A stretch of 25,707 nucleotides of DNA from an uncultured Treponema sp. (GTDB taxonomy: Bacteria; Spirochaetota; Spirochaetia; Treponematales; Treponemataceae): assembly GCA_934699065.1 (NCBI GenBank), contig CAKUWD010000017.1, positions 1-25,707 of the forward strand, in the 5' to 3' direction. Positions 1 through 8,705 of the stretch are shown here, one piece after another. The notes under the pieces are model-generated. The model made no database searches. It was not told the DNA's origin and saw only the letters and a program-made list of their open reading frames with translations. Positions within the stretch are counted from its first letter, which is position 1; every line of letters begins with the position of its first letter. The position numbers and the translations under genes were made by a program.

Positions 1-1928
1 GTATGAAGATCAGCAGCGTTATAAGCCATCTGATCCTGAATATTAAATCCAAGCGAGTAATCAAGTTTATAGGCAATTGTATCATTTACTGATTCTTTAT
101 TTACAGCAAATTCAAGTTCAGGAAGAGTAAACGGATTTTCTTCTTCCTCTTCATCTTTTATCTCTTCTTCAGGCTCAACTTCCAGACCTTCCTTTCTTTT
201 GCGTTCAGCTTCTGCTGCTTTTTTTTCCGTCTCCAGCTGTTTTTCAGTTTTAAGTTCATCCGGCTTATTCATAGAAATTATATATAGAAGGTTCTTGGTA
301 GAAGATCTTTTATATGGCGGCCAGGAGAAAAGAGTTCCTCCTCCAGAAATTGAAGCTGAAATTGGAGTTATGAGAGAAGGATAATAAAACTTTCTGTTTG
401 GAGTATAAGACAACCATTCTTCTTCATATTCGTTTTTATCATAATTTGTTATTCTGACGCCATCTTTAAGATAAGTAAATTCTGTATTTTTTGATGAAAT
501 ATTTACACTTGATTCTGTTGAAATTGTTACAGATGTCAGATATGGTCTGAAAAATTCTGGAAGAGATGGAGAATACGATGTCTTAAAAGTCCATGCATAA
601 GAAGAAACTTCGGTAATCGAAATTTCATCCGTTGAATTCTGAGAATTATCAAGAAGATAGGAAATCCAGTCCATTGTTTCATGTCTGTTATTCAGAAAAT
701 CATAAGCATAATAAGGGTCAGAATAAACTGGTAATGCAAGAGATACTCTAAAAGGCTTTGATAATTCAAATTGGAAATTAGTGCTGTATCTGAAAGGCAT
801 CTTAATTCCCATGAAGGAAGAGGAATCTTTATACATTCTTCCTGATCTCGAGAATGGATGATACACAACTCTTGAGCTATCCTTAAACAAGGTATTGCTT
901 AATCCAAGATTAAAACCAAAATCAAATCTGGAAATATAAGTTTCCCAGGGATTAAGTTTTCCATCAATGCCGGCCATAAAACCAAGATTGGAATACCAGT
1001 CGGCCATAATCTTTACATAATGAGATGTATCACCTCGATAATCTTCATCAAGATTATGAAGCACAAGACCTTCTCTAACCTGCTCTTTTAATGTATCTGA
1101 TTTTATAAAATTAAAAACACCTCTTAATGAATCGGAAGAGGTATTTGAACTGTCAGATGTTGTTGTCGATGATTCAAGAGGTTTTCTACCCCACAAATAT
1201 GTTGTAGTTTGAATAGAATGACCTTCGCGTCTTGTATAATTAAATACAGGATTAAAAATCAATTCATCCTTTGGATAATAGAAAGCCGGAAAATACATTA
1301 CAGGAATTACACCAACGTAAAGAATAGCATTAAAGAATGCAAACTCGCCGCCAGGAAGCAGCCAGGTACGGGTTGAATCAATATGCCAGTGGGGAGGATC
1401 TTCATCACAGAATGTAAGACTTGAATTTTTAAAAGTTATAACACTTTCATTTCCTTTTCCAAAAACTTCAGAAAAAACAATAAGAGTTGAACCAGAAGGA
1501 AGATTTAGTGCATCGCTCTGAGTCTGGATAACACGTCCTCCATCAAACACACCTTCAAGTGTAGATGTATTCAAAAGAAGAGAATTTGCATTTGCCTTGT
1601 CTTTTCCCGAAGCACTGCTTTTCATTATAACTTCAACATTTCCTTCGGCATAAAGCATTTCTGTTTTTCGATCATAGGTGATTTTGTCGGCCGTAATTTC
1701 GTTGGTTGACTGACCTTTTTGAACTGTAAGTGATACAGAACCTTCGAGAACTATTGAATCGTTGCCGGTGTCTTCATTTTTTTTATATGAAGTCTGGCGG
1801 GCATTATTTATAGTAATAACAGTAATTTCCGGTTCTTTTGGTTCTTCTAAATCATCATCACTCTGTGAAAAAACAGGCAGGCTTAAGAGAAAAACAAAAA
1901 TTGATGCAAAAAATAAACGACGATTCAT
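1..1928 (-). CDS. lptD: LptD/OstA-like outer-membrane assembly protein, N-terminal 642 codons (runs off window start)
   Basis: The reading frame is open from the ATG at 1926-1928 to the window edge with no stop, so the C-terminal end is missing. It starts with a signal peptide (MNRRLFFASIFVFLLSLPVF, then SQS). An OstA-like N-terminal domain follows, with phrases such as ITADKITYDRKTEMLYAEGN and a second EGVFDGGRVIQTQ repeat. The rest is rich in aromatic and alternating polar residues, as in a beta-barrel (GGEFAFFNAILYVGVIPVMY; SLGFNIQDQMAYNAADLH at the edge). Residues about 553-595 form a highly charged Lys/Glu insert (DEEEEE), unusual within a barrel. In LPS-bearing bacteria LptD inserts LPS into the outer membrane. 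Many treponemes lack classical LPS, so the cargo here is uncertain. The start lies 6 bases after the uvrA stop with no separate promoter visible, so it is probably expressed with uvrA. The family call is good; the exact function is inferred. Confidence 0.72.
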   Translation of the reverse strand, partial: MNRRLFFASIFVFLLSLPVFSQSDDDLEEPKEPEITVITINNARQTSYKKNEDTGNDSIVLEGSVSLTVQKGQSTNEITADKITYDRKTEMLYAEGNVEVIMKSSASGKDKANANSLLLNTSTLEGVFDGGRVIQTQSDALNLPSGSTLIVFSEVFGKGNESVITFKNSSLTFCDEDPPHWHIDSTRTWLLPGGEFAFFNAILYVGVIPVMYFPAFYYPKDELIFNPVFNYTRREGHSIQTTTYLWGRKPLESSTTTSDSSNTSSDSLRGVFNFIKSDTLKEQVREGLVLHNLDEDYRGDTSHYVKIMADWYSNLGFMAGIDGKLNPWETYISRFDFGFNLGLSNTLFKDSSRVVYHPFSRSGRMYKDSSSFMGIKMPFRYSTNFQFELSKPFRVSLALPVYSDPYYAYDFLNNRHETMDWISYLLDNSQNSTDEISITEVSSYAWTFKTSYSPSLPEFFRPYLTSVTISTESSVNISSKNTEFTYLKDGVRITNYDKNEYEEEWLSYTPNRKFYYPSLITPISASISGGGTLFSWPPYKRSSTKNLLYIISMNKPDELKTEKQLETEKKAAEAERKRKEGLEVEPEEEIKDEEEEENPFTLPELEFAVNKESVNDTIAYKLDYSLGFNIQDQMAYNAADLH

Positions 1929-1934
1929 AAAAAG

Positions 1935-4769
1935 CTAAAGTCCCAGCTGCCCCTTTATAAACTGGCCAGTGTAGCTCTTTGGCTCGCGGGCAACTTCTTC
2001 CGGAGTACCGGTTGCAATAAGGTTACCACCGCGGAAGCCGCCTTCCGGTCCCAAATCAATTATATAGTCTGCCTGGCAGATAACGTCCAGGTTATGTTCA
2101 ATCATAACAACTGTGTTCCCCTGGTCTACAAGGCGCTGAATTACAGTCATAAGCTGCTTAACATCTGCAAAATGAAGACCTGTTGTTGGTTCATCCATGA
2201 TGTAGAGTGTCTTTCCTGTTGAAGTACGGGCAAGCTCATTTGCAAGTTTTACACGCTGAGCCTCACCACCGCTAAGCGTTAGTGCATTCTGGCCAAGTTC
2301 TATGTAGCCAAGTCCAACTGATTTCATAGTTTCCAGCTTACGGGCAATATGAGGAATGCTTGCAAAAAAGTCGCAGGCTTCATCTATAGACATGTTGAGT
2401 ACGTCGTTTATTGATTTACCCTTATAGGTAACTTCGAGAGTTTCTTTATTAAAACGCTTACCGCCGCAGACTTCACACTGAACATATACGTCGGGCAGGA
2501 AGTTCATTTCAATTACGTTTTCTCCGGCTCCCTGGCAGGCTTCGCAGCGGCCTCCCTTTACATTGAAGGAAAAGCGGCCTTTGAGGTAACCGCGGGCTTT
2601 TGATTCGGGCAGGCTTGCAAAGAGGTCGCGGATTGCGTCGAAGACTCCAATATAAGTCGCTGGGTTAGAGCGTGGGGTGCGGCCGATCGGGCTCTGGTCT
2701 ATATTGATTACCTTATCTATAAACTCCGCGCCTTCTACGCCTTCGCACTCGCCTACATCATAGTTTGTGCGCATAACTCGGTTGCTGAGGGCCGGGTATA
2801 ATACATCGCTCATGAGGGTAGATTTTCCCGAGCCGGAAACGCCTGTTATACAGGTAAAGGTTCCAAGCGGAATCTGTATGCTTACGTTTTTGAGGTTGTG
2901 TTCGGTTACGCCGTTAACTTTGATGAAGTTTCCGTTACCAGGGCGGCGTTTTGCCGGGATATCCATGCGCAGAGTTCCGGCAAGATACTGACCGGTAAGG
3001 CTTTCCTTTACTTTTGCAACCTCTGCAGGAGTGCCTGCGGCAACTACACGTCCGCCATTAACGCCCGCGCCAGGACCTATGTCTATAAGGTAGTCTGCTG
3101 TGCGCAGAGTCTGTTCGTCGTGTTCTACTACAATTACGGTGTTGCCATTGTCGCGAAGGCTGAGCAATGTGTCTATGAGGCGCTGGTTGTCGCGCTGGTG
3201 AAGACCAATACTTGGCTCGTCCAGAATGTACATGACGCCGCAGAGGGCTGAGCCGATTTGTGTTGCAAGGCGGATTCGCTGAGCCTCGCCGCCGCTTAAA
3301 GTTTCAGCAGCACGCTCCATGGTAAGATAGTCAAGTCCAACATCACGTAAAAAATGCAGACGTGCACGAATTTCTTTTATTACCTGAGCTGCAATTTGCG
3401 CTTCACTTTCAGTAAGCTTAAGATTATCAAAAAAGTCTATAGAGTCAGAAACAGAAAGACAGCAGAGTTCCCAGATATTCTTACCACCTACAGTCACCCC
3501 AAGAGCTTCCTTACGAAGGCGCTGACCATTACAGCAGGAACAGTGACCAACCTTCATAAACTTTTCTTCTATGTTGGCACGCATACTGTCGCCCCATGCT
3601 TCTGCGTGACGGCGCTTCATTTCGTTTAGAACTCCGGGCCATGGGCGGTTATACTCGCTGTAACCTTCCCCGCTCTGCTTTTTATAAACCCAGTGAATCT
3701 TGCGGTCCGGATCTCCATTCCAAAGGTACTCAAACTGCTCAGCAGTCAAGCGGGAAATTGGTGTGTCCAGAGTAAAGCCTTCTGCATCTGCAACAGCCTG
3801 AAACATAGAATGATTCCATTCACTATCAGGATTAAAGAATGGGAAAGCACGCTCATTGAAGCTCAAAGAACGGTCTGGCAGAATCTTATTAAAGTCCCAT
3901 TCCATTTTTTCACCAAGACCTGTACATTCCGGGCAGGCACCAAAGGGGTTATTAAAAGAGAAAAGACGAGGCTGTAAATCCGGAATAGAAATTCCACAGT
4001 CCGGACAGGCATTCTTCTGACTGAAGAAAACCTCCTCATCCTTATCACCAACGCGGCGGGTAACAACAACAATTCCGTTAGCATTTTTCAAAGCGATTTC
4101 AATAGAATCTGCAAGACGACTTCTTACCTCGTCGCTCTTTACAATTCGATCTACAACAATTTCGATTGTATGCTTTTTCTGTTTATCAAGTTTAATTGTC
4201 TCATCAAGTTCAGCCATTACACCGTCAATTCGTGCCCGAACAAAGCCAGAAGCCTTGGCATCATCCAGAATCTTCTGGTGTTCACCCTTTTTTCCACGGA
4301 TAACAGGAGCGAGAATCTGCATTTTAGTGCCGTCTTCCCAGCCCATAACGGTGTCAATAATCTGGTCTACACTCTGCTCACGGATTTCACGACCACAGTT
4401 TGGACAGTGGGCATGACCGCAGCGTGCATAAAGAAGTCGGTAAAAATCATATATTTCAGTGATTGTGCCCACAGTAGAACGCGGATTTTTATTTGTAGAT
4501 TTTTGTTCAATAGAAATAGCAGGAGACAAACCTTCTATCAAATCAACATCAGGCTTATCCATTCGCCCAAGAAACTGGCGGGCATAAGACGAAAGGCTTT
4601 CCATGTAGCGGCGCTGCCCTTCCGCAAAAAGCGTATCAAAAGCCAGCGAAGACTTACCAGAACCACTCAAACCGGAAATTACAACCAGCTTGTTACGCGG
4701 AAAAGTTACATCAATATTCTTTAAATTATGCTCCCGCGCACCACGGATTACTATCATTTCGTCTTTCAT
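1935..4769 (-). CDS. uvrA: UvrABC excinuclease ATPase subunit UvrA
   Basis: UvrA is the DNA-damage recognition ATPase of nucleotide excision repair. It dimerises, loads UvrB at lesions and then leaves. The 944-residue protein has the full family layout: first Walker A GLSGSGKS at residues 33-40; zinc-finger cysteines near 117-125 (CGHAHCPNCG) and a CPDC/CPEC pair; ABC signatures LSGGEAQRIRLA and LSGGEAQRVKLA; second Walker A GVSGSGKST; a C-terminal zinc module (CEACQGAG, later CEVCGG); and Walker B segments YILDEPSIGLH and YIMDEPTTGLH. Length matches the family. The ATG at 4767-4769 has no Shine-Dalgarno sequence. A promoter lies immediately upstream, so the mRNA may be nearly leaderless. lptD follows 6 bases after the stop codon. 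Confidence 0.98.
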   Translation of the reverse strand: MKDEMIVIRGAREHNLKNIDVTFPRNKLVVISGLSGSGKSSLAFDTLFAEGQRRYMESLSSYARQFLGRMDKPDVDLIEGLSPAISIEQKSTNKNPRSTVGTITEIYDFYRLLYARCGHAHCPNCGREIREQSVDQIIDTVMGWEDGTKMQILAPVIRGKKGEHQKILDDAKASGFVRARIDGVMAELDETIKLDKQKKHTIEIVVDRIVKSDEVRSRLADSIEIALKNANGIVVVTRRVGDKDEEVFFSQKNACPDCGISIPDLQPRLFSFNNPFGACPECTGLGEKMEWDFNKILPDRSLSFNERAFPFFNPDSEWNHSMFQAVADAEGFTLDTPISRLTAEQFEYLWNGDPDRKIHWVYKKQSGEGYSEYNRPWPGVLNEMKRRHAEAWGDSMRANIEEKFMKVGHCSCCNGQRLRKEALGVTVGGKNIWELCCLSVSDSIDFFDNLKLTESEAQIAAQVIKEIRARLHFLRDVGLDYLTMERAAETLSGGEAQRIRLATQIGSALCGVMYILDEPSIGLHQRDNQRLIDTLLSLRDNGNTVIVVEHDEQTLRTADYLIDIGPGAGVNGGRVVAAGTPAEVAKVKESLTGQYLAGTLRMDIPAKRRPGNGNFIKVNGVTEHNLKNVSIQIPLGTFTCITGVSGSGKSTLMSDVLYPALSNRVMRTNYDVGECEGVEGAEFIDKVINIDQSPIGRTPRSNPATYIGVFDAIRDLFASLPESKARGYLKGRFSFNVKGGRCEACQGAGENVIEMNFLPDVYVQCEVCGGKRFNKETLEVTYKGKSINDVLNMSIDEACDFFASIPHIARKLETMKSVGLGYIELGQNALTLSGGEAQRVKLANELARTSTGKTLYIMDEPTTGLHFADVKQLMTVIQRLVDQGNTVVMIEHNLDVICQADYIIDLGPEGGFRGGNLIATGTPEEVAREPKSYTGQFIKGQLGL

Positions 4770-4777
4770 ATCCGCTT

Positions 4778-4806
4778 AGTATAGCAAAATGTATAGTTTT
4801 TTGAAA
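4778..4806 (-). promoter_or_regulatory. Promoter of uvrA, abutting the start codon
   Basis: On the minus strand, TTTCAA (4801-4806), a 17-base spacer and TATACT (4778-4783) form a sigma70-type promoter with an extended -10 TG at 4785-4786. The -35 box is weak (3 of 6) and the -10 box is good (5 of 6). The -10 box ends 8 bases before the uvrA ATG and no purine-rich Shine-Dalgarno stretch is present, so transcription should begin at or within about 2 bases of the start codon. No LexA-type operator was recognised. Confidence 0.55.
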
Positions 4807-4951
4807 GATAAGGAAAAATATAGATTCATACAATTTAATCAGAGATGATTTATTTTTGATTTAAAAAAACGGGGTAAAATATTCACATAAATATAAAACA
4901 CCGCAGAAGCGGAAAAATACCGTAAACAGGGACTTTTTAAGGAGATTTTGA

Positions 4952-6142
4952 ATGGATAATTTTACATTTTACAGCCCAACTAAGTTTGTTTTTGGAAAAG
5001 ATACTGAAAATAATGCCGGAGCTCTTGTAAAAGAGTTTGGTGGATCTAAAGTTCTTTTGCATTTTGGCGGAAAATCTGCTGAAAAGTCTGGATTGCTCGG
5101 AAGAGTTCGCGAATCCTTAAAGGGTGCTGGCCTTGCTTTTGTTGAACTCGGCGGTGTTCACCCTAACCCACTTGATGACTTAGTTTACGAAGGAATTGAC
5201 CTTTGCCGCAAAAACGGCGTTGATTTTATACTTGCAGTTGGCGGCGGTTCTGTAATTGACAGCGCAAAGGCAATCGCAATGGGTGTCTGCTACGACGGAG
5301 ACTTCTGGGATTTTTACAGTGGCAAGGCTGCGGCTAAGGCTGCGGTTCCTGTTGGAACAGTTTTGACTATTGCGGCAGCAGGAAGCGAGGGCTCAGGTGA
5401 CTCTGTAATCACTAAAAAAGACGGCATGGTAAAACGCGGGGCGAGCGGTGAATGTATCCGCCCGAAATTTTCTATTTTGAATCCGGCATTGACACAGACT
5501 CTGCCTGCTTATCAGACAGCCTGTGGTGCAACAGATATTATGGCTCACGTTTGCGAGCGTTACTTTACAAACACAAAGAATGTAGAAACTACAGACCGTT
5601 TGTGTGAGGCTGTTTTGATGGCAATGATTCACGAAACTCCAAAGGTAATTGCTGACGCAAATGATTATGAAGCCCGCGCTAACATTATGTGGGCAGGAAT
5701 GGTTGCTCACAATAACATAGTAGGTGTTGGCCGAGACCAGGACTGGAACAGCCACGGGATTGAGCATGAACTCAGCGGTTTGTATGACTGCGCTCACGGT
5801 GCGGGTCTTGCGGTAATTATGCCTGCCTGGATGGATTTTGTTTACAAGCACGATGTATTGCGTTTTGCTCAGTGGGCTACCCGCGTCTGGGGCTGCAAGA
5901 TGGATTTTGCAGAGCCTGAAGCTACTGCCCGCGAGGGAATCAGAAGATTCAGAGAGTTCTTGAGAAGCATCGGTATGCCTATTAATTTTGCAGAGCTTGG
6001 TGCAAAAGAAGAAGATATCCCTACTCTCGTAAAGAAGTTTGGTTTGCCTGAAGGTGGAAGAACCGGCGGATTTGTGAAGTTGAGTTCGGAAGATATTGCC
6101 GAAATCTACAAAATCGCCGCAAAGGCTTCGGTGGTTGAGTAG
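4952..6142 (+). CDS. Iron-containing alcohol dehydrogenase (butanol dehydrogenase/YqhD type)
   Basis: This is a group III metal-dependent alcohol dehydrogenase of 396 residues, predicted to interconvert aldehydes and primary alcohols with NAD(P)H in the cytoplasm, a typical fermentation step. The N-terminal half has the nucleotide-binding fold with GGGSVIDSAKAIA at 97-109. The C-terminal helical half supplies the metal ligands: Asp195 and His199 (ATDIMAHVCER), His268 in NSHGIEHELSG, and His282 in CAHGAGLAVIMP. The start is well supported by AAGGAG at 4939-4944, 7 bases before the ATG. The stop codon TAG (6140-6142) lies inside a palindromic repeat, which also encodes the last residues VVE. 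The family is certain; the substrate (butanal versus others) is not. It probably shares a transcript with the epimerase gene 40 bases downstream. Confidence 0.92.
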   Translation: MDNFTFYSPTKFVFGKDTENNAGALVKEFGGSKVLLHFGGKSAEKSGLLGRVRESLKGAGLAFVELGGVHPNPLDDLVYEGIDLCRKNGVDFILAVGGGSVIDSAKAIAMGVCYDGDFWDFYSGKAAAKAAVPVGTVLTIAAAGSEGSGDSVITKKDGMVKRGASGECIRPKFSILNPALTQTLPAYQTACGATDIMAHVCERYFTNTKNVETTDRLCEAVLMAMIHETPKVIADANDYEARANIMWAGMVAHNNIVGVGRDQDWNSHGIEHELSGLYDCAHGAGLAVIMPAWMDFVYKHDVLRFAQWATRVWGCKMDFAEPEATAREGIRRFREFLRSIGMPINFAELGAKEEDIPTLVKKFGLPEGGRTGGFVKLSSEDIAEIYKIAAKASVVE

Positions 6143-6165
6143 CCCATAGGGCGTATCGAAACCAC
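6131..6165. repeat. Palindromic repeat, copy 1 (GTGGTTGAGT ... GTATCGAAACCAC)
   Basis: This 35-base imperfect palindrome has conserved outer blocks GTGGTTGAGT and GTATCGAAACCAC around an inner hairpin (GCCC, loop ATA, GGGC). It overlaps the end of the alcohol dehydrogenase gene and supplies its TAG stop. A second copy at 10318-10357 has the same outer blocks but a different inner hairpin. From memory, similar TTTCGATAC ... CTCAACCA repeats are scattered in many bacterial genomes. Confidence 0.75.
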
Positions 6166-6182
6166 GTAATTCAGGAGGAATC

Positions 6183-7178
6183 ATGAAAGCACTATTTATC
6201 GGAGGAACCGGCACAATCAGCATGGCAATTTCAAAGCTGCTGCTGGAAAAAGGCTGGGAGCTCTACCTTATTAATAGAGGAAACCGTAATACAGACGAGC
6301 GTCTTAAGGGTGCACATTTTATTACAGTTGATATAAATGATGAAAAGGCTGCGGCTGAAAAGCTGAATGGCATGACCTTTGACGTTGCCTGCGACTTTAT
6401 CGGCTTTGTACCCCAGCAGCTGGAACGAGATTACCGCCTGCTTAAAGGCAAAGTGCGTCAGTTTATGTATATCTCTTCTGCCTCGGCTTACCAGAAGCCT
6501 TGCGGAAATTATGTAATCAGCGAAAAAACACCTCTTGCAAATCCTTATTGGGAGTATTCCCGCAATAAGATTGCCTGCGAAGACTATCTGATGAAGCTTT
6601 ACCGAGAAGAGAACTTCCCTGTAACGATTATCCGCCCAAGTCATACTTATGATGAGCGCTCGGTTCCTCTCGGAGTTCACGGCGACAAGGGTAGCTGGCA
6701 GGTTGTAAAGAGAATCAAAGAAGGAAAGCCTGTGATTATCCACGGGGATGGCACTTCCCTCTGGACTATTACCCACAACTCTGATTTTGCAAAGGGCTTT
6801 GTAGGGCTCATGGGAAATATTCATGCAATCGGAGAAGCTGTTCAGATTATGAGCGATGAAAGCGTAACCTGGAATCAGATTTATCAGTGTATTGCGGCAG
6901 CGCTTGGTGTTGAGCTTAAGCCGGTTTATGTTTCTTCAAGCTATCTTGCAAGTCATTCAAATTATGACTTTACAGGAAGCCTGATTGGCGACAAGGCAAA
7001 CTCAGTTGTTTTTGACTGCAGCAAACTTAAAACACTTGTTCCTGATTTTGTAGCAACAAAACGCGCAGATCAGGGAATCAGAGAGACAATAGAATACGTT
7101 CTCGCCCACAGTGAATGCCAGATAGAAGACCCGGATTTTGACAAGTGGTGCGATGAGATAGTTGAAAGGATGAAATAG
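6183..7178 (+). CDS. NAD-dependent epimerase/dehydratase family protein (extended SDR)
   Basis: This 331-residue extended short-chain dehydrogenase is predicted to bind NAD(P) and act on a nucleotide sugar or similar substrate; the substrate is not identifiable. A Rossmann start KALFIGGTGTIS at residues 2-13 carries the glycine-rich loop. The active-site region includes YISSASAY near 96-103 and the YxxxK pair Tyr125/Lys129 (EYSRNK). The substrate-side motif IIRPSHTY is at 149-156. The start is fixed by a strong AGGAGG at 6173-6178. It probably forms an operon with the upstream alcohol dehydrogenase, separated only by the tail of a palindromic repeat. A long inverted repeat follows at 7191-7311. 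Confidence 0.88.
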   Translation: MKALFIGGTGTISMAISKLLLEKGWELYLINRGNRNTDERLKGAHFITVDINDEKAAAEKLNGMTFDVACDFIGFVPQQLERDYRLLKGKVRQFMYISSASAYQKPCGNYVISEKTPLANPYWEYSRNKIACEDYLMKLYREENFPVTIIRPSHTYDERSVPLGVHGDKGSWQVVKRIKEGKPVIIHGDGTSLWTITHNSDFAKGFVGLMGNIHAIGEAVQIMSDESVTWNQIYQCIAAALGVELKPVYVSSSYLASHSNYDFTGSLIGDKANSVVFDCSKLKTLVPDFVATKRADQGIRETIEYVLAHSECQIEDPDFDKWCDEIVERMK

Positions 7179-7190
7179 AAACAAGATATG

Positions 7191-7311
7191 AAAGATGAAA
7201 AGGATTTTAAAGATAGCGCTGAAGTTTTAAAACTCATTTAACTTTTGAAGTTCCCTGGTTGTACAGTTAGGAAATTCTTATCTTTATTATCTTTTTATCC
7301 TTTTCATCTTT
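7191..7311. repeat. Long-range inverted repeat between epimerase and SDR genes
   Basis: AAAGATGAAAAGGAT at 7191-7205 is matched by its exact reverse complement at 7297-7311, 91 bases away. Just inside, similar AAAGATA-type blocks continue the pairing imperfectly. The right arm is followed by a T-rich stretch just before the next gene's ribosome-binding site. It could be a remnant of a small non-autonomous element or an RNA stem controlling the SDR gene. The sequence does not decide between these. Confidence 0.6.
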
Positions 7312-7338
7312 GTTTTTATATTATTTTTGGAGAAAATT

Positions 7339-8085
7339 ATGACAGACGTAAAAGGAAAATGGGCGCTGGTAACCGGCGCAAACCGTGGAATCGGCTACAG
7401 AATCGCAAAGTTTATGGCAAGCAAGGGCTGTAATTTGATTTTGCACAGCCGTTCACTTGAACACACTGCAGCCGTTCTCGCAGAAGTCAAAGCAATGGGC
7501 GTAGAAGCTTATGATGTAGCAGCAGAACTTTCTGACCTTTCACAGGTTCAGAAGATGATAGAAGAAATTGATGCAAAAGGAAAACCCGTCGACATTCTTT
7601 TCAACGACGCAGCAGTTCAGATTGCCTACCGCACCGACTACTGGAAAACCCCGGCAGAAGATTACGAAAAGAGCTTTGTAATCAATACTATTGCCCCAAT
7701 GATGCTCTGCTATCACTTTATTCCAAAGATGATTGAAAGAGGCTTTGGCCGCGTAATCAATACAACAAGTGGAATCCGAAACGAACCGGAACAGGCTGGT
7801 TACAGCGCAAGTAAAGCTGCCCTGGACAAGGTAACAAGTGACCTAGCAGGCAAGTTGGATGGCACAGATGTTTGCATCAACCTTACAGACCCGGGCTGGT
7901 GCCGCACAGACCTCGGCGGACCAAACGCTCCAAACGACCCGGACAGCGTAATTCCGGGAATCGTAGTCGGAGCTTTTATAGACGACAAAAAGAGCGGCCG
8001 CAACCTGGGTGCCCAGTCATTTACCGGCCTGTCTCTCGAAGAAGCTGTAAAAAAAGCTGCAGATTTTCCGCAGCTTTTCAGATAA
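7339..8085 (+). CDS. SDR family oxidoreductase
   Basis: This 248-residue classical short-chain dehydrogenase/reductase is predicted to be a cytoplasmic NAD(P)-dependent oxidoreductase of unknown substrate. The cofactor loop TGANRGIG is at 12-19 and a NDAA variant of the NNAG motif at 89-92. Catalytic Ser144 (NTTSG) and the Tyr155/Lys159 pair (YSASK) are present, and PGWCRTDL near 185-192 matches the family PG motif. A TTG codon 12 bases upstream is in frame, but GGAG at 7329-7332 is properly spaced for the ATG at 7339, which I chose. The gene ends the plus-strand run and is followed by an intrinsic terminator at 8139-8173. Confidence 0.9.
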   Translation: MTDVKGKWALVTGANRGIGYRIAKFMASKGCNLILHSRSLEHTAAVLAEVKAMGVEAYDVAAELSDLSQVQKMIEEIDAKGKPVDILFNDAAVQIAYRTDYWKTPAEDYEKSFVINTIAPMMLCYHFIPKMIERGFGRVINTTSGIRNEPEQAGYSASKAALDKVTSDLAGKLDGTDVCINLTDPGWCRTDLGGPNAPNDPDSVIPGIVVGAFIDDKKSGRNLGAQSFTGLSLEEAVKKAADFPQLFR

Positions 8086-8138
8086 TGTGAATGTGTAAAT
8101 CCACATATAAAATTAATTAAAAAGTCCTCCTACTCCTT

Positions 8139-8173
8139 CTGCTTCAGTTTGCCTGACTGAAGCAGTTTTTTTT
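8139..8173 (+). terminator. Intrinsic terminator after the SDR gene
   Basis: A perfect 10-bp stem (CTGCTTCAGT at 8139-8148 with ACTGAAGCAG at 8156-8165), a 7-base loop and eight T residues at 8166-8173 form a canonical rho-independent terminator for plus-strand transcription. Its last bases touch the stop codon of the convergent helix-turn-helix gene. Confidence 0.93.
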
Positions 8174-8612
8174 ACTTCTCATACCATTTTTTCATGACGT
8201 CGGCGATGAAGTCTTCCGGGCCGCTAAGGATCAGGCGCACAGAATTATTCTGCATTTCCATTTTCATTTTTGCGGACGAGACATTTTCGCCGGACATGGC
8301 ATTACAGAAATATGTACTGATTTCTTCCAGTTCTTCTTTTGAAGAAATATGCAAATCCAGGATCACGCAGGTCTGATTATCAGCTTTTTCAGAATCAGAG
8401 AGAAAATCATAAACAAGTGTATTGTTTTTGATTTTTATGCCCGCTTTTATATTTGGATTTGAAATGAAATTTTCAAACTGCTGGCTTGTAAAGCTCCATT
8501 TACCGTCGATTTTTTCCCCCTCAAGAAAGCCCTGCTGAATAAACATGCGCAGGCTTCTTGTAGTAAAACCTGTCATTACTGCTACATCATTAATTGTGTA
8601 ATACTCTTTCAT
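8172..8612 (-). CDS. Small helix-turn-helix (MerR/excisionase-like) DNA-binding protein
   Basis: The 146-residue product begins MKEYYTINDVAVMTGFTTRS, a MerR/excisionase-type winged-helix start (a helix-turn-helix over residues 5-25, then MFIQQGFLEGEKIDGKWSFT as the wing). The C-terminal half (about 55-146) is not recognised; it contains VILDLHISSKEELEEI and ends FIADVMKKWYEK. The frame is open further upstream to 8738, but AAGGAG 6 bases before the ATG at 8610-8612 decides the shorter start. It sits just after hslU, behind the hslU terminator, with a possible own promoter at 8676-8705. In Bacillus the gene after xerC/codV-hslV-hslU is the regulator codY; this protein is not CodY-like. Role unknown, probably regulatory. 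Confidence 0.75.
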   Translation of the reverse strand: MKEYYTINDVAVMTGFTTRSLRMFIQQGFLEGEKIDGKWSFTSQQFENFISNPNIKAGIKIKNNTLVYDFLSDSEKADNQTCVILDLHISSKEELEEISTYFCNAMSGENVSSAKMKMEMQNNSVRLILSGPEDFIADVMKKWYEK

Positions 8613-8675
8613 AAAACGCTCCTTAAAACACCGCTTTGCGGCATTTTTTTTTGTAAGGCGCCGGCTTGCCTTTGT

Positions 8676-8705
8676 TCTATAAAAAAGAATAACGCCGCCA
8701 GTCAA
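8676..8705 (-). promoter_or_regulatory. Candidate promoter for the helix-turn-helix gene
   Basis: On the minus strand TTGACT (8700-8705), an 18-base spacer and TATAGA (8676-8681) form a plausible sigma70-type promoter. It overlaps the downstream arm and T-tract of the hslU terminator and leaves about 60 bases of leader before the gene. The -10 match is only 4 of 6. Confidence 0.4.

Noticed and set aside
4170..4724. 184-codon plus-strand open frame
   Set aside because: It is antisense to the uvrA 5' half; the translation is a shadow of uvrA codons.
4853..4880. Promoter for the alcohol dehydrogenase gene (TTTTTG with TAAAAT)
   Set aside because: The boxes match the consensus poorly, and the better -35 candidate (TTGATT at 4856-4861) is only 13 bases away. 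A promoter must exist in 4800-4930, but I cannot place it.
5393..6223. 276-codon minus-strand open frame
   Set aside because: It is antisense to the well-supported alcohol dehydrogenase gene and has no family features.
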